Source: a virus. Taken from it: DNA of 22,777 nt. The translations under genes were made by a program, and so were the position numbers. This document shows, one piece after another, positions 15,699-22,766 of the stretch (position 1 is the stretch's first letter; each line of letters begins with the position of its first letter). The stretch is taken from positions 1 through 22,777 of IMG/VR virus record IMGVR_UViG_3300037070_001047. One strand, written 5' to 3'. The notes under the pieces are model-generated. The model did no database searches. It worked only from the letters and a program-made list of their open reading frames with translations, and was not told where the DNA came from.

Positions 15699-16046
15699 AT
15701 GAGCTACGGCGGCACCCTTCCCGAGGCCTCGAACCTCGCAAGCTGGCAACAGCAGATCGAGTTTCTCGACAGCCAGACGAGCGAGAAGATGAGCCTCGTC
15801 GGCGCGCAGGACATCATCATCACGATCGCCGCGCCGAACTGTCGGCCCAGCCTCGAGGGCAGCCTGATCGGCGGCGAGATCGTCATGGCGAGCGACTTCC
15901 TGTCTTGCACGGTGAGCTTTCCGCGCTCGCGCATGCAGTCGCTCTCGCCGCGCACCTACGACATCGGCGCGCGCGTGATCTTTGAATACGACCTCAACGA
16001 GAAGCAATGCATGCTCGGCCACCTGCCGATCGTCGGAGGCCTGTGA
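15699..16046 (+). CDS. Small tail-region protein, 115 aa
   Basis: The gene starts 7 bases after the collar-type fibre and overlaps the next gene by one base (TGATG). The protein has a helical start (LASWQQQIEFLDSQTSEKMS) and then beta-like segments (LVGAQDIIITIAAPN, GSLIGGEIVMASDFLSCTVS, YDIGARVIFEYDLNEKQCML). I recognise no specific family. Its place inside a fibre cluster suggests a connector, chaperone or small fibre component. No signal peptide or membrane helix is visible. Confidence 0.6.
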   Translation: MSYGGTLPEASNLASWQQQIEFLDSQTSEKMSLVGAQDIIITIAAPNCRPSLEGSLIGGEIVMASDFLSCTVSFPRSRMQSLSPRTYDIGARVIFEYDLNEKQCMLGHLPIVGGL

Positions 16047-17587
16047 TGGTGATCAGGACATCCGTCCGGTCCCAGAACCCGCGCCTCGCGCTCTCGGTCG
16101 ACGGCGACCCGGCTCCGATCCGCGCTGCGGTCGTCGAAAAGTCGACGCTTCAGGGTCGCGTCATCCCGCAATTTCCGATCAATGTCGTCGGCGTTGGCGG
16201 CATCGTCATCCACAAGGAAAACGGGATATATACGTTCAGCCTCGGCGACCAGTCGGGCAACGAGTACATCAACGCCGCCGTCATCGTCAGCGACACGCCG
16301 CCCAGCAATGCGGCGCAGGGGACGCTGTGGTGGGAATCGGACACCGGCAGGACATTTCTCTACTACAACGACGGCGATAGCTGGCAGTGGATTCAGCAAA
16401 GCTCCTCGACCGGCGCCACCGGCCCGCAGGGGCAGACCGGCCCGCAGGGCGTCAGCGGCAATCCGGGACCGCCCGGCCCCGCAAGCACGGTGCCGGGGCC
16501 GGCAGGACCACAGGGCGTCAAGGGCGACGCCGGTCCCGCCGGTGGGCAGGTCATGTTCATGGGCGACAGCCCGCCGCCGAGCCCGGTTCATGGCGAAACC
16601 TGGTACGAAACCGACAGCGGCCAGAGTTTCGTTTTTTATGTCGACCCCAGCGGCCCGCCGGGACAATGGGTGCCGAGCAACGTCAACACCGGCGGCGGCG
16701 CGGGCGACGGCGTTTCCCTGCCGCTGACCGGGGCGCCCGGCGTAGTTACCAATACCGGCATCCTCATTCCTTATTATTTGTATCCGAGCCTCCCTTATAC
16801 GAACCCGAATGTTCAAGGGTTGCTGGATATAATGAAATCCAACCGCGACGTGCCGGTGCTGGTGGTTATCAATGCTGGATCACCCGGCGGGCCGGGGACC
16901 GTCAACGATGTGAACTGGGATACGTTCATCGGGATGGTGCACGGCGCGGGCGGGAAAGTTCTCGGATATGTCGACACCAATTACGCCACCGTGGATGAGG
17001 CTTTCGTCAAATCCGAAGTCGACGGCTGGCTCAGCATCTACCCGACAAATCGCATCGATGGGGTCTTTTTCGACCAGATGCCGTATGAGACCGGACCCGG
17101 CGGCGTCGGCACTGATAACGTCGATTATTTCAAACGCCTGACTGACTACTGCCACGATCTGGGTCTCAATCCGGTCGTCGGAAATCCGGGCGGCAATCAA
17201 CAGCCCGCGTGGTTCGAGACTTATACCTCCGACATCATCGTCGTGCATGAGAACTCCACATGGCCCAGCGAAGCCAGCATGCAGGGCAACTTTGTAGGTG
17301 GTCATATTTTTTATCCGCCGTCACGACGGGGCGGCATGGTTTACAATCAATCCACTCTCGACACCGTGGCGCTGGATACTTTGCGCAAATATGTTCAATG
17401 GGTTTATGTAAACAGCGACAATCTCCCTAACCCTTGGGATGCGCTGCCATCGTATCTTGGCGAGTTGTTTGGCGCAGTTAGTCTAAATGAACCGACGGGC
17501 GGCAGTCCGTGGGTCGAGCTGACGCAGGCCGAATATGACGCCTTGAGCCCGCCCGATCCCGACACGCTCTATATTGTGGTCGATTAG
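16046..17587 (+). CDS. Collagen-stalked tail fibre with Spherulin-4 (GH135/GH114-like) glycosidase domain
   Basis: The start is ATG 16046 (CGGAGG at about 16034-16039). The 513-residue product has an N-terminal domain (1-78), a first SDTPP/WWESD module (79-117), collagen-like Gly-x-y repeats (about 121-167) and a second module copy (169-211). A Spherulation-specific family 4 type barrel follows (about 239-475): ILIPYYLYPSLPY, VPVLVVINAGSPGGPG, GKVLGYVDTNYA, DGVFFDQMP, NPVVGNPGG, DIIVVHENS. By analogy with the Asp-Asn-Glu set of GH135 enzymes, Asp343, Asn380 and Glu402 are candidate active-site residues. The end (LTQAEYDALSPPDPDTLYIV) is a common fibre terminus. Known relatives cleave galactosamine-containing polymers; a capsule or exopolysaccharide depolymerase role is inferred. 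The enzyme part is less GC-rich than the stalk. Confidence 0.78.
   Translation: MVIRTSVRSQNPRLALSVDGDPAPIRAAVVEKSTLQGRVIPQFPINVVGVGGIVIHKENGIYTFSLGDQSGNEYINAAVIVSDTPPSNAAQGTLWWESDTGRTFLYYNDGDSWQWIQQSSSTGATGPQGQTGPQGVSGNPGPPGPASTVPGPAGPQGVKGDAGPAGGQVMFMGDSPPPSPVHGETWYETDSGQSFVFYVDPSGPPGQWVPSNVNTGGGAGDGVSLPLTGAPGVVTNTGILIPYYLYPSLPYTNPNVQGLLDIMKSNRDVPVLVVINAGSPGGPGTVNDVNWDTFIGMVHGAGGKVLGYVDTNYATVDEAFVKSEVDGWLSIYPTNRIDGVFFDQMPYETGPGGVGTDNVDYFKRLTDYCHDLGLNPVVGNPGGNQQPAWFETYTSDIIVVHENSTWPSEASMQGNFVGGHIFYPPSRRGGMVYNQSTLDTVALDTLRKYVQWVYVNSDNLPNPWDALPSYLGELFGAVSLNEPTGGSPWVELTQAEYDALSPPDPDTLYIVVD
16280..16396 (+). repeat. Fibre module copy A (SDTPP...LWWESD...QW)
   Basis: This encodes residues about 79-117 of the Spherulin-4 fibre: SDTPPSNAAQGTLWWESD, then GRTFLYYNDGDSWQW. 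Related copies occur at 16550-16678, 19534-19650 and, shortened, 20071-20133. It looks like a small beta domain used as a spacer between fibre parts. Confidence 0.65.
16412..16546 (+). repeat. Collagen-like Gly-x-y repeats
   Basis: About 45 codons read mostly as Gly-x-y triplets (GATGPQGQTGPQGVSGNPG, GPAGPQGVKGDAGPAG). Collagen-like stretches in phage fibres form trimeric stalks, so the Spherulin-4 fibre is probably a trimer. Confidence 0.8.
16550..16678 (+). repeat. Fibre module copy B
   Basis: This is the second copy within the same gene: GDSPPPSPVHGETWYETDSG, then QSFVFYVDPSGPPGQWVPS. It lies between the collagen-like stalk and the enzyme domain. Confidence 0.6.
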
Positions 17588-19201
17588 ATGGCGCTGCTCA
17601 ACACAGCCGACGCGATCTACATCGGCGCAACGCCCGCCGATAAAGTCTATCTCGGTTCAAACCTCGTTTGGGAGCCCGCAGCAGGAGGTCCGTGGACGCC
17701 GCATGAAATCGAGACCGGCATGTATGGCTGGTGGGATGCTTCGATCCCTGAGAGCCTGACCTTCATCGGCGTGAACCTGCTGGAGATCGCCGGGCAGGGG
17801 CCGGGCGGTCTCCACATGGGCCGCGCCGCCAGCTCAGGACCGACAGCCACCACCATCAACGGGCTGGGAGCCTTGGCCATCACCTACGATCAGGGGCTGA
17901 TGACCCCCAGTGCGACGACCTTCAACGACTTCACAATTTTCGCCGTGTGGAACCCCGGCTTCAGCGACGGCGTCACCTACGAGCGCATCGTCGATCATTC
18001 CTACGCGGCGGGCTGGTGGTTCGGGCGAACCGGCGGCACCGCGACATTCGGCGGCGGCATCATGGAGGGGCCGGAGGTCGGATACGGCATCTTCGTGCCG
18101 CTGGCCAACAACGAAGTTCACCAGATTTCCAACGTGCGTGAAGGCGCTGTCCATCGCATCAGCGGCAACGGCGGCTCGGTCACCAACAGCCGGGCCATTC
18201 ACACCAGTGCTACGGCCTCCAATCGCGTCTACATGGGGCAGGACAATCTTGGAACGTCAGACCTGACCGACGGCAAGATCGGCGAGGTCATCATCTGGAG
18301 CCGCGCCATCTCTACCGACGACATGCGGAAGACCGAGGGCTATCTCGCCCACAAGTGGGGTATTCAGGCTAAATTGCCCGCCGACCACCCCTACAAGGCC
18401 GCGCCTCCGATGCTGGGAGGCCCGCCCCCCTTGCCGGTTACGGCGGGCTTGGCCGTCCGGCATGACGCCAGTCAGTTAAGCCTCGCCGATGGAGCCAGCG
18501 TCACGGCGTGGCCGAACCTTGGCTCCGGCAATGCCGCCACTCTTGTTGGCACGCCACTCCCCACTTTCAAAGCGGCGGTCACGCCGACCGGGTTGCCCGC
18601 CGTGCGCTTTACCGGCGACGGTGCGGGGCTGCGCGGCGACAACACGTCGATCTACTCGCCCGGCTTCCCGCTCAAGCATTCGTGGACGATGCTCTATGTG
18701 GCGCGTCGCTGGGGCACGCTCGGCGGCAGATGTTTCACCGCGCCTTATCCCGAAGGCGAGAACGTCCTGATCGGCTATCACACCAGCGGCTATGACTGCA
18801 TGCACCAGCCGATGGGCTGGATCAAAGCGCCGACGGCGTTTCCGGCGACGCCGCCCGATCCGTGGAAGCTGTATGCGGCCACCGATCAGGAGAGCGTCGG
18901 CGTCAAGTTCTACATCAACGGCGTTCAGCAGGGCGGGCTGTTCGTCGTCTCGGCCGCGCTGAATTATTACTACAACCTCAACGGCTATTACCGGACATCC
19001 GGCGGCAATAACTCGACCGCTGGCGAAGGCGGCGATTTCGACGTCTGCGAGTTGCTGATCTACGACCGCGTGCTCTCCGACGCCGAGCGTGCGCAGGTCG
19101 AGGATTATCTCCGCGCCAAGTGGGGCGTCGCGCCGCCCGCCGCTGCTGACTTCGCGCGACCTGCACCCGGCCCCATGCCGCCGCCTCTGGTGATGCCGTG
19201 A
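17588..19201 (+). CDS. Tail protein with two tandem LamG/ConA-like lectin domains
   Basis: The gene follows the glycosidase fibre without a gap. The 537-residue product begins with a short strand motif common in phage tail proteins (DAIYIGATPADKVYLGSNLV). Domain 1 (about 45-260) and domain 2 (about 285-514) both look like LamG/concanavalin-type jellyrolls. Each starts with a GxxxWxDAS or AVRHDAS strand and ends alike: GEVIIWSRAISTDDMRKTEG then YLAHKWGI, and CELLIYDRVLSDAERAQVED then YLRAKWGV. The C-terminus is Pro-rich. Such domains bind carbohydrates, so it may hold the phage on surface polysaccharide beside the neighbouring depolymerase. Its stop overlaps the next start as GTGA. Confidence 0.72.
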   Translation: MALLNTADAIYIGATPADKVYLGSNLVWEPAAGGPWTPHEIETGMYGWWDASIPESLTFIGVNLLEIAGQGPGGLHMGRAASSGPTATTINGLGALAITYDQGLMTPSATTFNDFTIFAVWNPGFSDGVTYERIVDHSYAAGWWFGRTGGTATFGGGIMEGPEVGYGIFVPLANNEVHQISNVREGAVHRISGNGGSVTNSRAIHTSATASNRVYMGQDNLGTSDLTDGKIGEVIIWSRAISTDDMRKTEGYLAHKWGIQAKLPADHPYKAAPPMLGGPPPLPVTAGLAVRHDASQLSLADGASVTAWPNLGSGNAATLVGTPLPTFKAAVTPTGLPAVRFTGDGAGLRGDNTSIYSPGFPLKHSWTMLYVARRWGTLGGRCFTAPYPEGENVLIGYHTSGYDCMHQPMGWIKAPTAFPATPPDPWKLYAATDQESVGVKFYINGVQQGGLFVVSAALNYYYNLNGYYRTSGGNNSTAGEGGDFDVCELLIYDRVLSDAERAQVEDYLRAKWGVAPPAAADFARPAPGPMPPPLVMP

Positions 19202-20136
19202 GTTTCGATTTTCCATCCTCGCCGACAGAAAATCAGGAGTTCACGCCCTCCGGCGGCGTCTCGACCTACATATGGAAAAGCCCGAGATGGGTGGCCAAGC
19301 CGATAGCCGGGCCGCCCGGACCCGCGGGACCCGCTGGGCCGACAGGACCCGCCGGGGCGCCCGGCACAACATCGTGGACGGGCATCACCGACAAGCCGTC
19401 GACATTCGCGCCCGACCCAGAAGCTGTGGATGACCGTGTCGCTGGGCTTCTGACGGCGGGAACCAACATCACGCTCAGCTACAATGACGCAGGCAATGCG
19501 CTGACCATCAATGCGTCGGGCGGCGGCGCATCGGTCACCATCAGTGATACCGCGCCTGGTTCGCCGACCGCCGGCTCGCTCTGGTTCGAGAGCGACAGCG
19601 GCAAGACGTTCATCTACTACACCGACGCCAATAGTAGCCAATGGGTTCAGGTCAGCGGCGCGCAAGGCCCGCAAGGTCCGCCCGGCGAAATCGATCCGGC
19701 CGTGCTGGCGACGAAAGTCGATGTCTCCGGCGACACGATGACCGGCGATCTGATCCTCAACGGCGTTTTGGTTCAGACCAGGGCATCGCCTTGGTTCGTT
19801 CTGAACTCAACGACGACGACCGATCAGGCATGGTTTCATTACACCCGTTCAGGGATTCAGCGCTGGTCGCTGCTCATGCAGGGCGGCGGCGAAACCGATC
19901 CGCAGGGCGGCTCCGACCTCATGCTCTGCCGCTGGACGAATGCAGGCGGCTTTCTTGATGTGCCGCTCGCCTTCACCCGCGCAACCGGGCTGGGAACCGT
20001 TCTTGCCGATCCGACCGCGCCTCTCGGCATTGCGACCAAGCAGTATGTCGACGCCCGCGTTGCGACCAAGATCACCGTCGCATCGTCCGCGCCGGGATCG
20101 CCCGCCGTCAATGACGTCTGGATCGACACGACCTGA
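19198..20136 (+). CDS. Tail fibre with collagen-like stalk
   Basis: The start is GTG 19198, overlapping the previous stop (GTGA). The 312-residue product begins SFDFPSSPTENQEFTPSGG, nearly the same as the fibre at 21695. Collagen-like repeats occupy residues 38-56 (GPPGPAGPAGPTGPAGAPG), with a shorter GPQGPPGE after the SDTAP/WFESD module (residues 113-151). Then VDVSGDTMTGDLILNG and IATKQYVDARV, both widespread fibre motifs, flank a beta-rich part. It ends in a shortened module (ASSAPGSPAVNDVWIDTT) and stops there. It is probably a trimeric fibre without an obvious enzyme domain. The stop overlaps the next start by one base. Confidence 0.72.
   Translation: MSFDFPSSPTENQEFTPSGGVSTYIWKSPRWVAKPIAGPPGPAGPAGPTGPAGAPGTTSWTGITDKPSTFAPDPEAVDDRVAGLLTAGTNITLSYNDAGNALTINASGGGASVTISDTAPGSPTAGSLWFESDSGKTFIYYTDANSSQWVQVSGAQGPQGPPGEIDPAVLATKVDVSGDTMTGDLILNGVLVQTRASPWFVLNSTTTTDQAWFHYTRSGIQRWSLLMQGGGETDPQGGSDLMLCRWTNAGGFLDVPLAFTRATGLGTVLADPTAPLGIATKQYVDARVATKITVASSAPGSPAVNDVWIDTT
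19309..19365 (+). repeat. Collagen-like Gly-x-y repeats
   Basis: Nineteen codons read as Gly-x-y triplets (GPPGPAGPAGPTGPAGAPG), a short trimeric stalk in the second collagen-type fibre. Confidence 0.8.
19534..19650 (+). repeat. Fibre module copy C
   Basis: SDTAPGSPTAGSLWFESDSG, then KTFIYYTDANSSQWVQ, is closely similar to copy A in the Spherulin-4 fibre. It again lies next to collagen-like triplets. Confidence 0.65.
20071..20133 (+). repeat. Shortened fibre module copy D
   Basis: ITVASSAPGSPAVNDVWIDT matches the first half of the module and runs into the stop codon, so the second half is missing. Confidence 0.45.
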
Positions 20137-21449
20137 TGGCTACATGGTATATCTGGTCAGGCGCGACCGGCGCGGGCACAGGGGCTGATTGGGCCAACGC
20201 CTACATCACCTTGCAGGCTGCGGCTGCGGCGAAGGCGGCCGGCGACACCTTCTATGTCGCGCATGATCACAGCCAGACGCTAGGCTCCGCGCTGACCATC
20301 ACGTTTCCCGGCACGGAGGCGCTGCCCAACCGGGTTTACTGCGCCAACCGCGCCGGAACCGTGCCTCCCGTCGCCGCCGATCTGCGGACTACGGCCGTCA
20401 TCGCCACGACCGGCGCGAATGGCATTACGCTCGTCAATAGCGTCGCTGAACTGAATGGCTTTATTTTCCAATGCGGCGACGCAGCCGGTCTCGCGACGTT
20501 GACGACGCAAAACGCGGCTCGCTCGATGCGACTGGTCAATTGCGCTTTGCGATTGACGAATACCGCGGCAGCGTCTCGCATCCAATCGTCGGGTTTGTCT
20601 ACCAGTCTCGTCGTCTGGGAGAATGTCACGGTTCAGTTCGGCAATGCGTCGCAAAGCATCAACGTCGGCGGACGATTTATCTGGCGCAATACGTCAAGCG
20701 CCATTACTGGCGCAACGATCCCGACCGCGCTGATAAGCCAGAACACAGCCGGTTCGCAGACGCTGATTGAAGGCGTCGACCTGAGCGCGCTGACGCCAAG
20801 CAAAACCCTGTTCTCGACGCAGACGGCGCAGAACGTCATCGCCACGGTCAAGGACTGCAAGCTGGGCGCTTCGTTGACGTTCGCGGTCGCCAATACGACC
20901 AACATCAATTCGCCGCAGAACATGCTGGTCCGCTCCGACAGCGCTGATACGACATACCGGCAGGAGCGTTACGCGGCGCAGGGTTCTCTGACGACTGAGA
21001 CGACGATTGTGCGCACTGGCGGCGCCAGCGATGGCGTGACGACGATTGCATGGAAGATCGTCACCTCGACGCTGAATACATGGGAATTTCCTTTCGAGTG
21101 CCCCCCGATCACGATCTGGAACGAGACTATCGGGTCGGCGATCACGGTGACGGTTCAGGGGATCTGGGGCGGCGGCGCGGTTCCCAACAACGATGAAATC
21201 TGGATTGATTGCGAGTATCTCGGAACGTCCGGTTTTCCGCAGGGAGCGAAGGCGACCAGCACTAAAGCGACCGGCCTCTCGACGGCCTCGGCGATCCCGG
21301 CCGGATCGGGAACATGGGGCGGATCGACAACCAAATTCGCGATGAGCGCGACATTCACAGCGCAGGAAAAGGGACCGATCACGGTCTATGTGCGCGCCGC
21401 CAAAACCAGTTCGACCTTCTATGTTGATCCGAAGCCGGTGATCACATGA
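20136..21449 (+). CDS. Beta-rich tail fibre/virion protein
   Basis: The 437-residue product starts with MATWYIWSGATGAGTGADWA and a following AGDTFYVAHDHSQT, a start I associate with phage tail proteins built on a right-handed beta-helix or similar repeats. Residues about 90-260 show repeated short hydrophobic strands with Asn/Thr/Ser turns (LNGFIFQCGDAAG, MRLVNCALRL, LVVWENVTVQFG, FIWRNTSSAI), consistent with a beta-helix. The C-terminal third is a separate beta domain. No catalytic signature is evident. It is coupled to both neighbours (TGATG upstream, ATGA downstream). The role in adsorption is inferred from the cluster. Confidence 0.62.
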   Translation: MATWYIWSGATGAGTGADWANAYITLQAAAAAKAAGDTFYVAHDHSQTLGSALTITFPGTEALPNRVYCANRAGTVPPVAADLRTTAVIATTGANGITLVNSVAELNGFIFQCGDAAGLATLTTQNAARSMRLVNCALRLTNTAAASRIQSSGLSTSLVVWENVTVQFGNASQSINVGGRFIWRNTSSAITGATIPTALISQNTAGSQTLIEGVDLSALTPSKTLFSTQTAQNVIATVKDCKLGASLTFAVANTTNINSPQNMLVRSDSADTTYRQERYAAQGSLTTETTIVRTGGASDGVTTIAWKIVTSTLNTWEFPFECPPITIWNETIGSAITVTVQGIWGGGAVPNNDEIWIDCEYLGTSGFPQGAKATSTKATGLSTASAIPAGSGTWGGSTTKFAMSATFTAQEKGPITVYVRAAKTSSTFYVDPKPVIT

Positions 21450-21682
21450 GCAGGCAGTACGTCATCGGCGGCGCGCTGGGCGCAATTTTTCTCGCCGACG
21501 AGGGTGGCCGGGATTTCATTACGCCGGCCGCGTTCCTAGCAGGCGAGCCGGCGGCGGGCGGCGTCCCAGGCGTCAAGGTCTGGTCCGGCTCCGCATGGGT
21601 CGAAAAGCCGGCCAAGGTCTGGACCGGCTCGGCGTGGACGCAGAAGCCGGTCAAGACATGGAGCGGATCAGCATGGACATGA
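21446..21682 (+). CDS. Small tail protein with WxGSAW repeats
   Basis: This 78-residue protein overlaps the previous stop (ATGA). It begins MSRQYVIGGALGAIFLADEG, and its C-terminal half is two full and one partial 13-residue repeat (KVWSGSAWVEKPA, KVWTGSAWTQKPV, KTWSGSAWT). Translation stops at TGA 21680-21682 inside the third repeat. The TGA is followed by C and the reading frame continues without any stop into the next gene. It may be a complete small fibre component or the front part of a gene split by this TGA. The repeats resemble short beta motifs at the ends of phage tail proteins. Confidence 0.6.
   Translation: MSRQYVIGGALGAIFLADEGGRDFITPAAFLAGEPAAGGVPGVKVWSGSAWVEKPAKVWTGSAWTQKPVKTWSGSAWT
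21575..21679 (+). repeat. Tandem 39-base repeats encoding K-x-W-x-G-S-A-W units
   Basis: Units begin at 21575, 21614 and 21653; the third is cut short by the stop codon. Amino-acid identity is higher than base identity, so the repeat is old or kept by selection on the protein. Confidence 0.75.
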
Positions 21683-21683
21683 C

Positions 21684-21697
21684 AGGAGGCTACCATC
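21684..21697 (+). promoter_or_regulatory. Strong ribosome binding site followed by an ATC start codon
   Basis: AGGAGG at 21684-21689 is followed after 5 bases by ATC at 21695-21697. No ATG, GTG or TTG lies between the upstream in-frame TGA (21680) and GTG 21764. The ATC aligns exactly with the GTG start of the paralogous fibre at 19198, so it is the likely initiation codon or a mutated or misread ATG. Confidence 0.6.
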
Positions 21698-22321
21698 GCC
21701 TTTGATTTCCCCGCGTCTCCCACGGAGAACCAGACGTTCACGCCGCCAGGCGGGCCGCAATACGTGTATCGCGCACCTGCCTGGGAGCTGGTGACGGCCG
21801 CCGGCGGACTGGCGGAAGCGCCCACGGACGGCCAGAGCTTCGGCCGCAAGGGACAGGACGCCTCGTGGCAGGCGATCACCAAGACGATGGTCGGGCTGGC
21901 GAACGTCGACAACACCAGCGACGCCAACAAGCCGGTGTCGACGGCGCAGGCTGCGGCCGATGCGCTGCGGGTGCTGAAGGCTGGCGACACCATGACCGGG
22001 GCGCTCGTCTTGCCGGCCGCCTATCCAACGCTGGGAACGCATGCGTCGAATAAGACCTATGTCGACGACGTGGCCGCGCTGAAGGCGCCGCAGCCATTGG
22101 CAATTGCCGGCATCGGCCAGTTCATCGCGGTCAACGGCGCATCGGGGGCGGGCATCACGCTGCCTGCCGGCGGCACATGGTGGTATGCGTTCCTGAGCTT
22201 CAACATGTCGACTAACGCACTGAACAGCTCGTTCATCTCGAGCATCAACGCGGGCGGATCTCTCATGTACGCAGGTTCGCCGAACGTAATCGCAACCGCG
22301 CTTTGCTGGAGGATTGCGTGA
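21695..22321 (+). CDS. Tail fibre protein, apparently starting at ATC
   Basis: The product is 208 residues if translation begins at ATC 21695. The encoded start, AFDFPASPTENQTFTPPGG, aligns from the first codon with SFDFPSSPTENQEFTPSGG of the fibre at 19198, which shows that the homologous region begins well before the first usual start codon in frame (GTG 21764). Further motifs are VGLANVDNTSDANKPVSTAQ, AGDTMTGALVLPAAYPTLGT and SNKTYVDDVAALKAPQ, all typical of phage tail fibres. The C-terminal domain (TLPAGGTWWYAFLSFN to the ending TALCWRIA) looks like a compact fibre tip. The next gene overlaps by one base. If the ATC were a sequencing error for ATG the call would not change. Confidence 0.68.
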   Translation: MAFDFPASPTENQTFTPPGGPQYVYRAPAWELVTAAGGLAEAPTDGQSFGRKGQDASWQAITKTMVGLANVDNTSDANKPVSTAQAAADALRVLKAGDTMTGALVLPAAYPTLGTHASNKTYVDDVAALKAPQPLAIAGIGQFIAVNGASGAGITLPAGGTWWYAFLSFNMSTNALNSSFISSINAGGSLMYAGSPNVIATALCWRIA

Positions 22322-22515
22322 TGGCGATCAAGTTTCTCTACCAGCAGCGTCCTGACGGCACCTATGTCATCGAGCACAACGGCATGCCTTATCATGTCGT
22401 CGAGAGCGACCCGCTCTATGCGCAATGCGAGGCGGAATACACGACCGACGCCGACTATCCCGACGAGCCGCCGCCGCCTTCGCCGCCGACAGTTTTGGAA
22501 GCTGACGCGCCATGA
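22321..22515 (+). CDS. Small hypothetical protein, 64 aa
   Basis: The start is ATG 22321 (TGATG overlap with the fibre gene); an in-frame TTG further upstream would overlap more. The N-terminal half is strand-like (IKFLYQQRPDGTYVIEHNGM, then PYHVVESDP) and the C-terminus is acidic and Pro-rich (YPDEPPPPSPPTVLEADAP). Its position after a fibre gene suggests a fibre-associated small protein. The family is not recognised. Its stop overlaps the next start (ATGA). Confidence 0.6.
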   Translation: MAIKFLYQQRPDGTYVIEHNGMPYHVVESDPLYAQCEAEYTTDADYPDEPPPPSPPTVLEADAP

Positions 22516-22766
22516 TCGGCGTCACCGTCATTCTCGGCCGCGAGATCCAGCCGCTCGACCGGGTCGAGATGGAAGCTGTCGCAGCCGCCGCGTGGGACTT
22601 CCCGATCGAGGATGTCGTCATCGACATCGATGGCGTCCGTCAGCCGAAGACCCATGTCGAGGTCGGAGACAAAAACCTCAGCCCCAGCGTCGGCATCCTG
22701 ACCGTCGTGAATCGGACGAGAACCACATGGCCCGAGGGCTCAACCATGACGGCGTCCTGGCCGTGA
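22512..22766 (+). CDS. Small hypothetical protein, 84 aa
   Basis: This gene overlaps the previous one by four bases (ATGA). The product looks like a small alpha/beta domain: IGVTVILGREIQPLDRVEME, a helix AVAAAAWDF, then EDVVIDIDGVRQPK and VGILTVVNRTRTTWP. There is no signal peptide or membrane helix. The family is not recognised. It ends at 22766, where an ATG overlaps its stop. Confidence 0.58.
   Translation: MIGVTVILGREIQPLDRVEMEAVAAAAWDFPIEDVVIDIDGVRQPKTHVEVGDKNLSPSVGILTVVNRTRTTWPEGSTMTASWP

Noticed and set aside
16007-16045. Earlier start for the Spherulin-4 fibre
   Set aside because: The added residues are out-of-frame readings of the upstream gene; ATG 16046 has a good ribosome site and the usual TGATG overlap.
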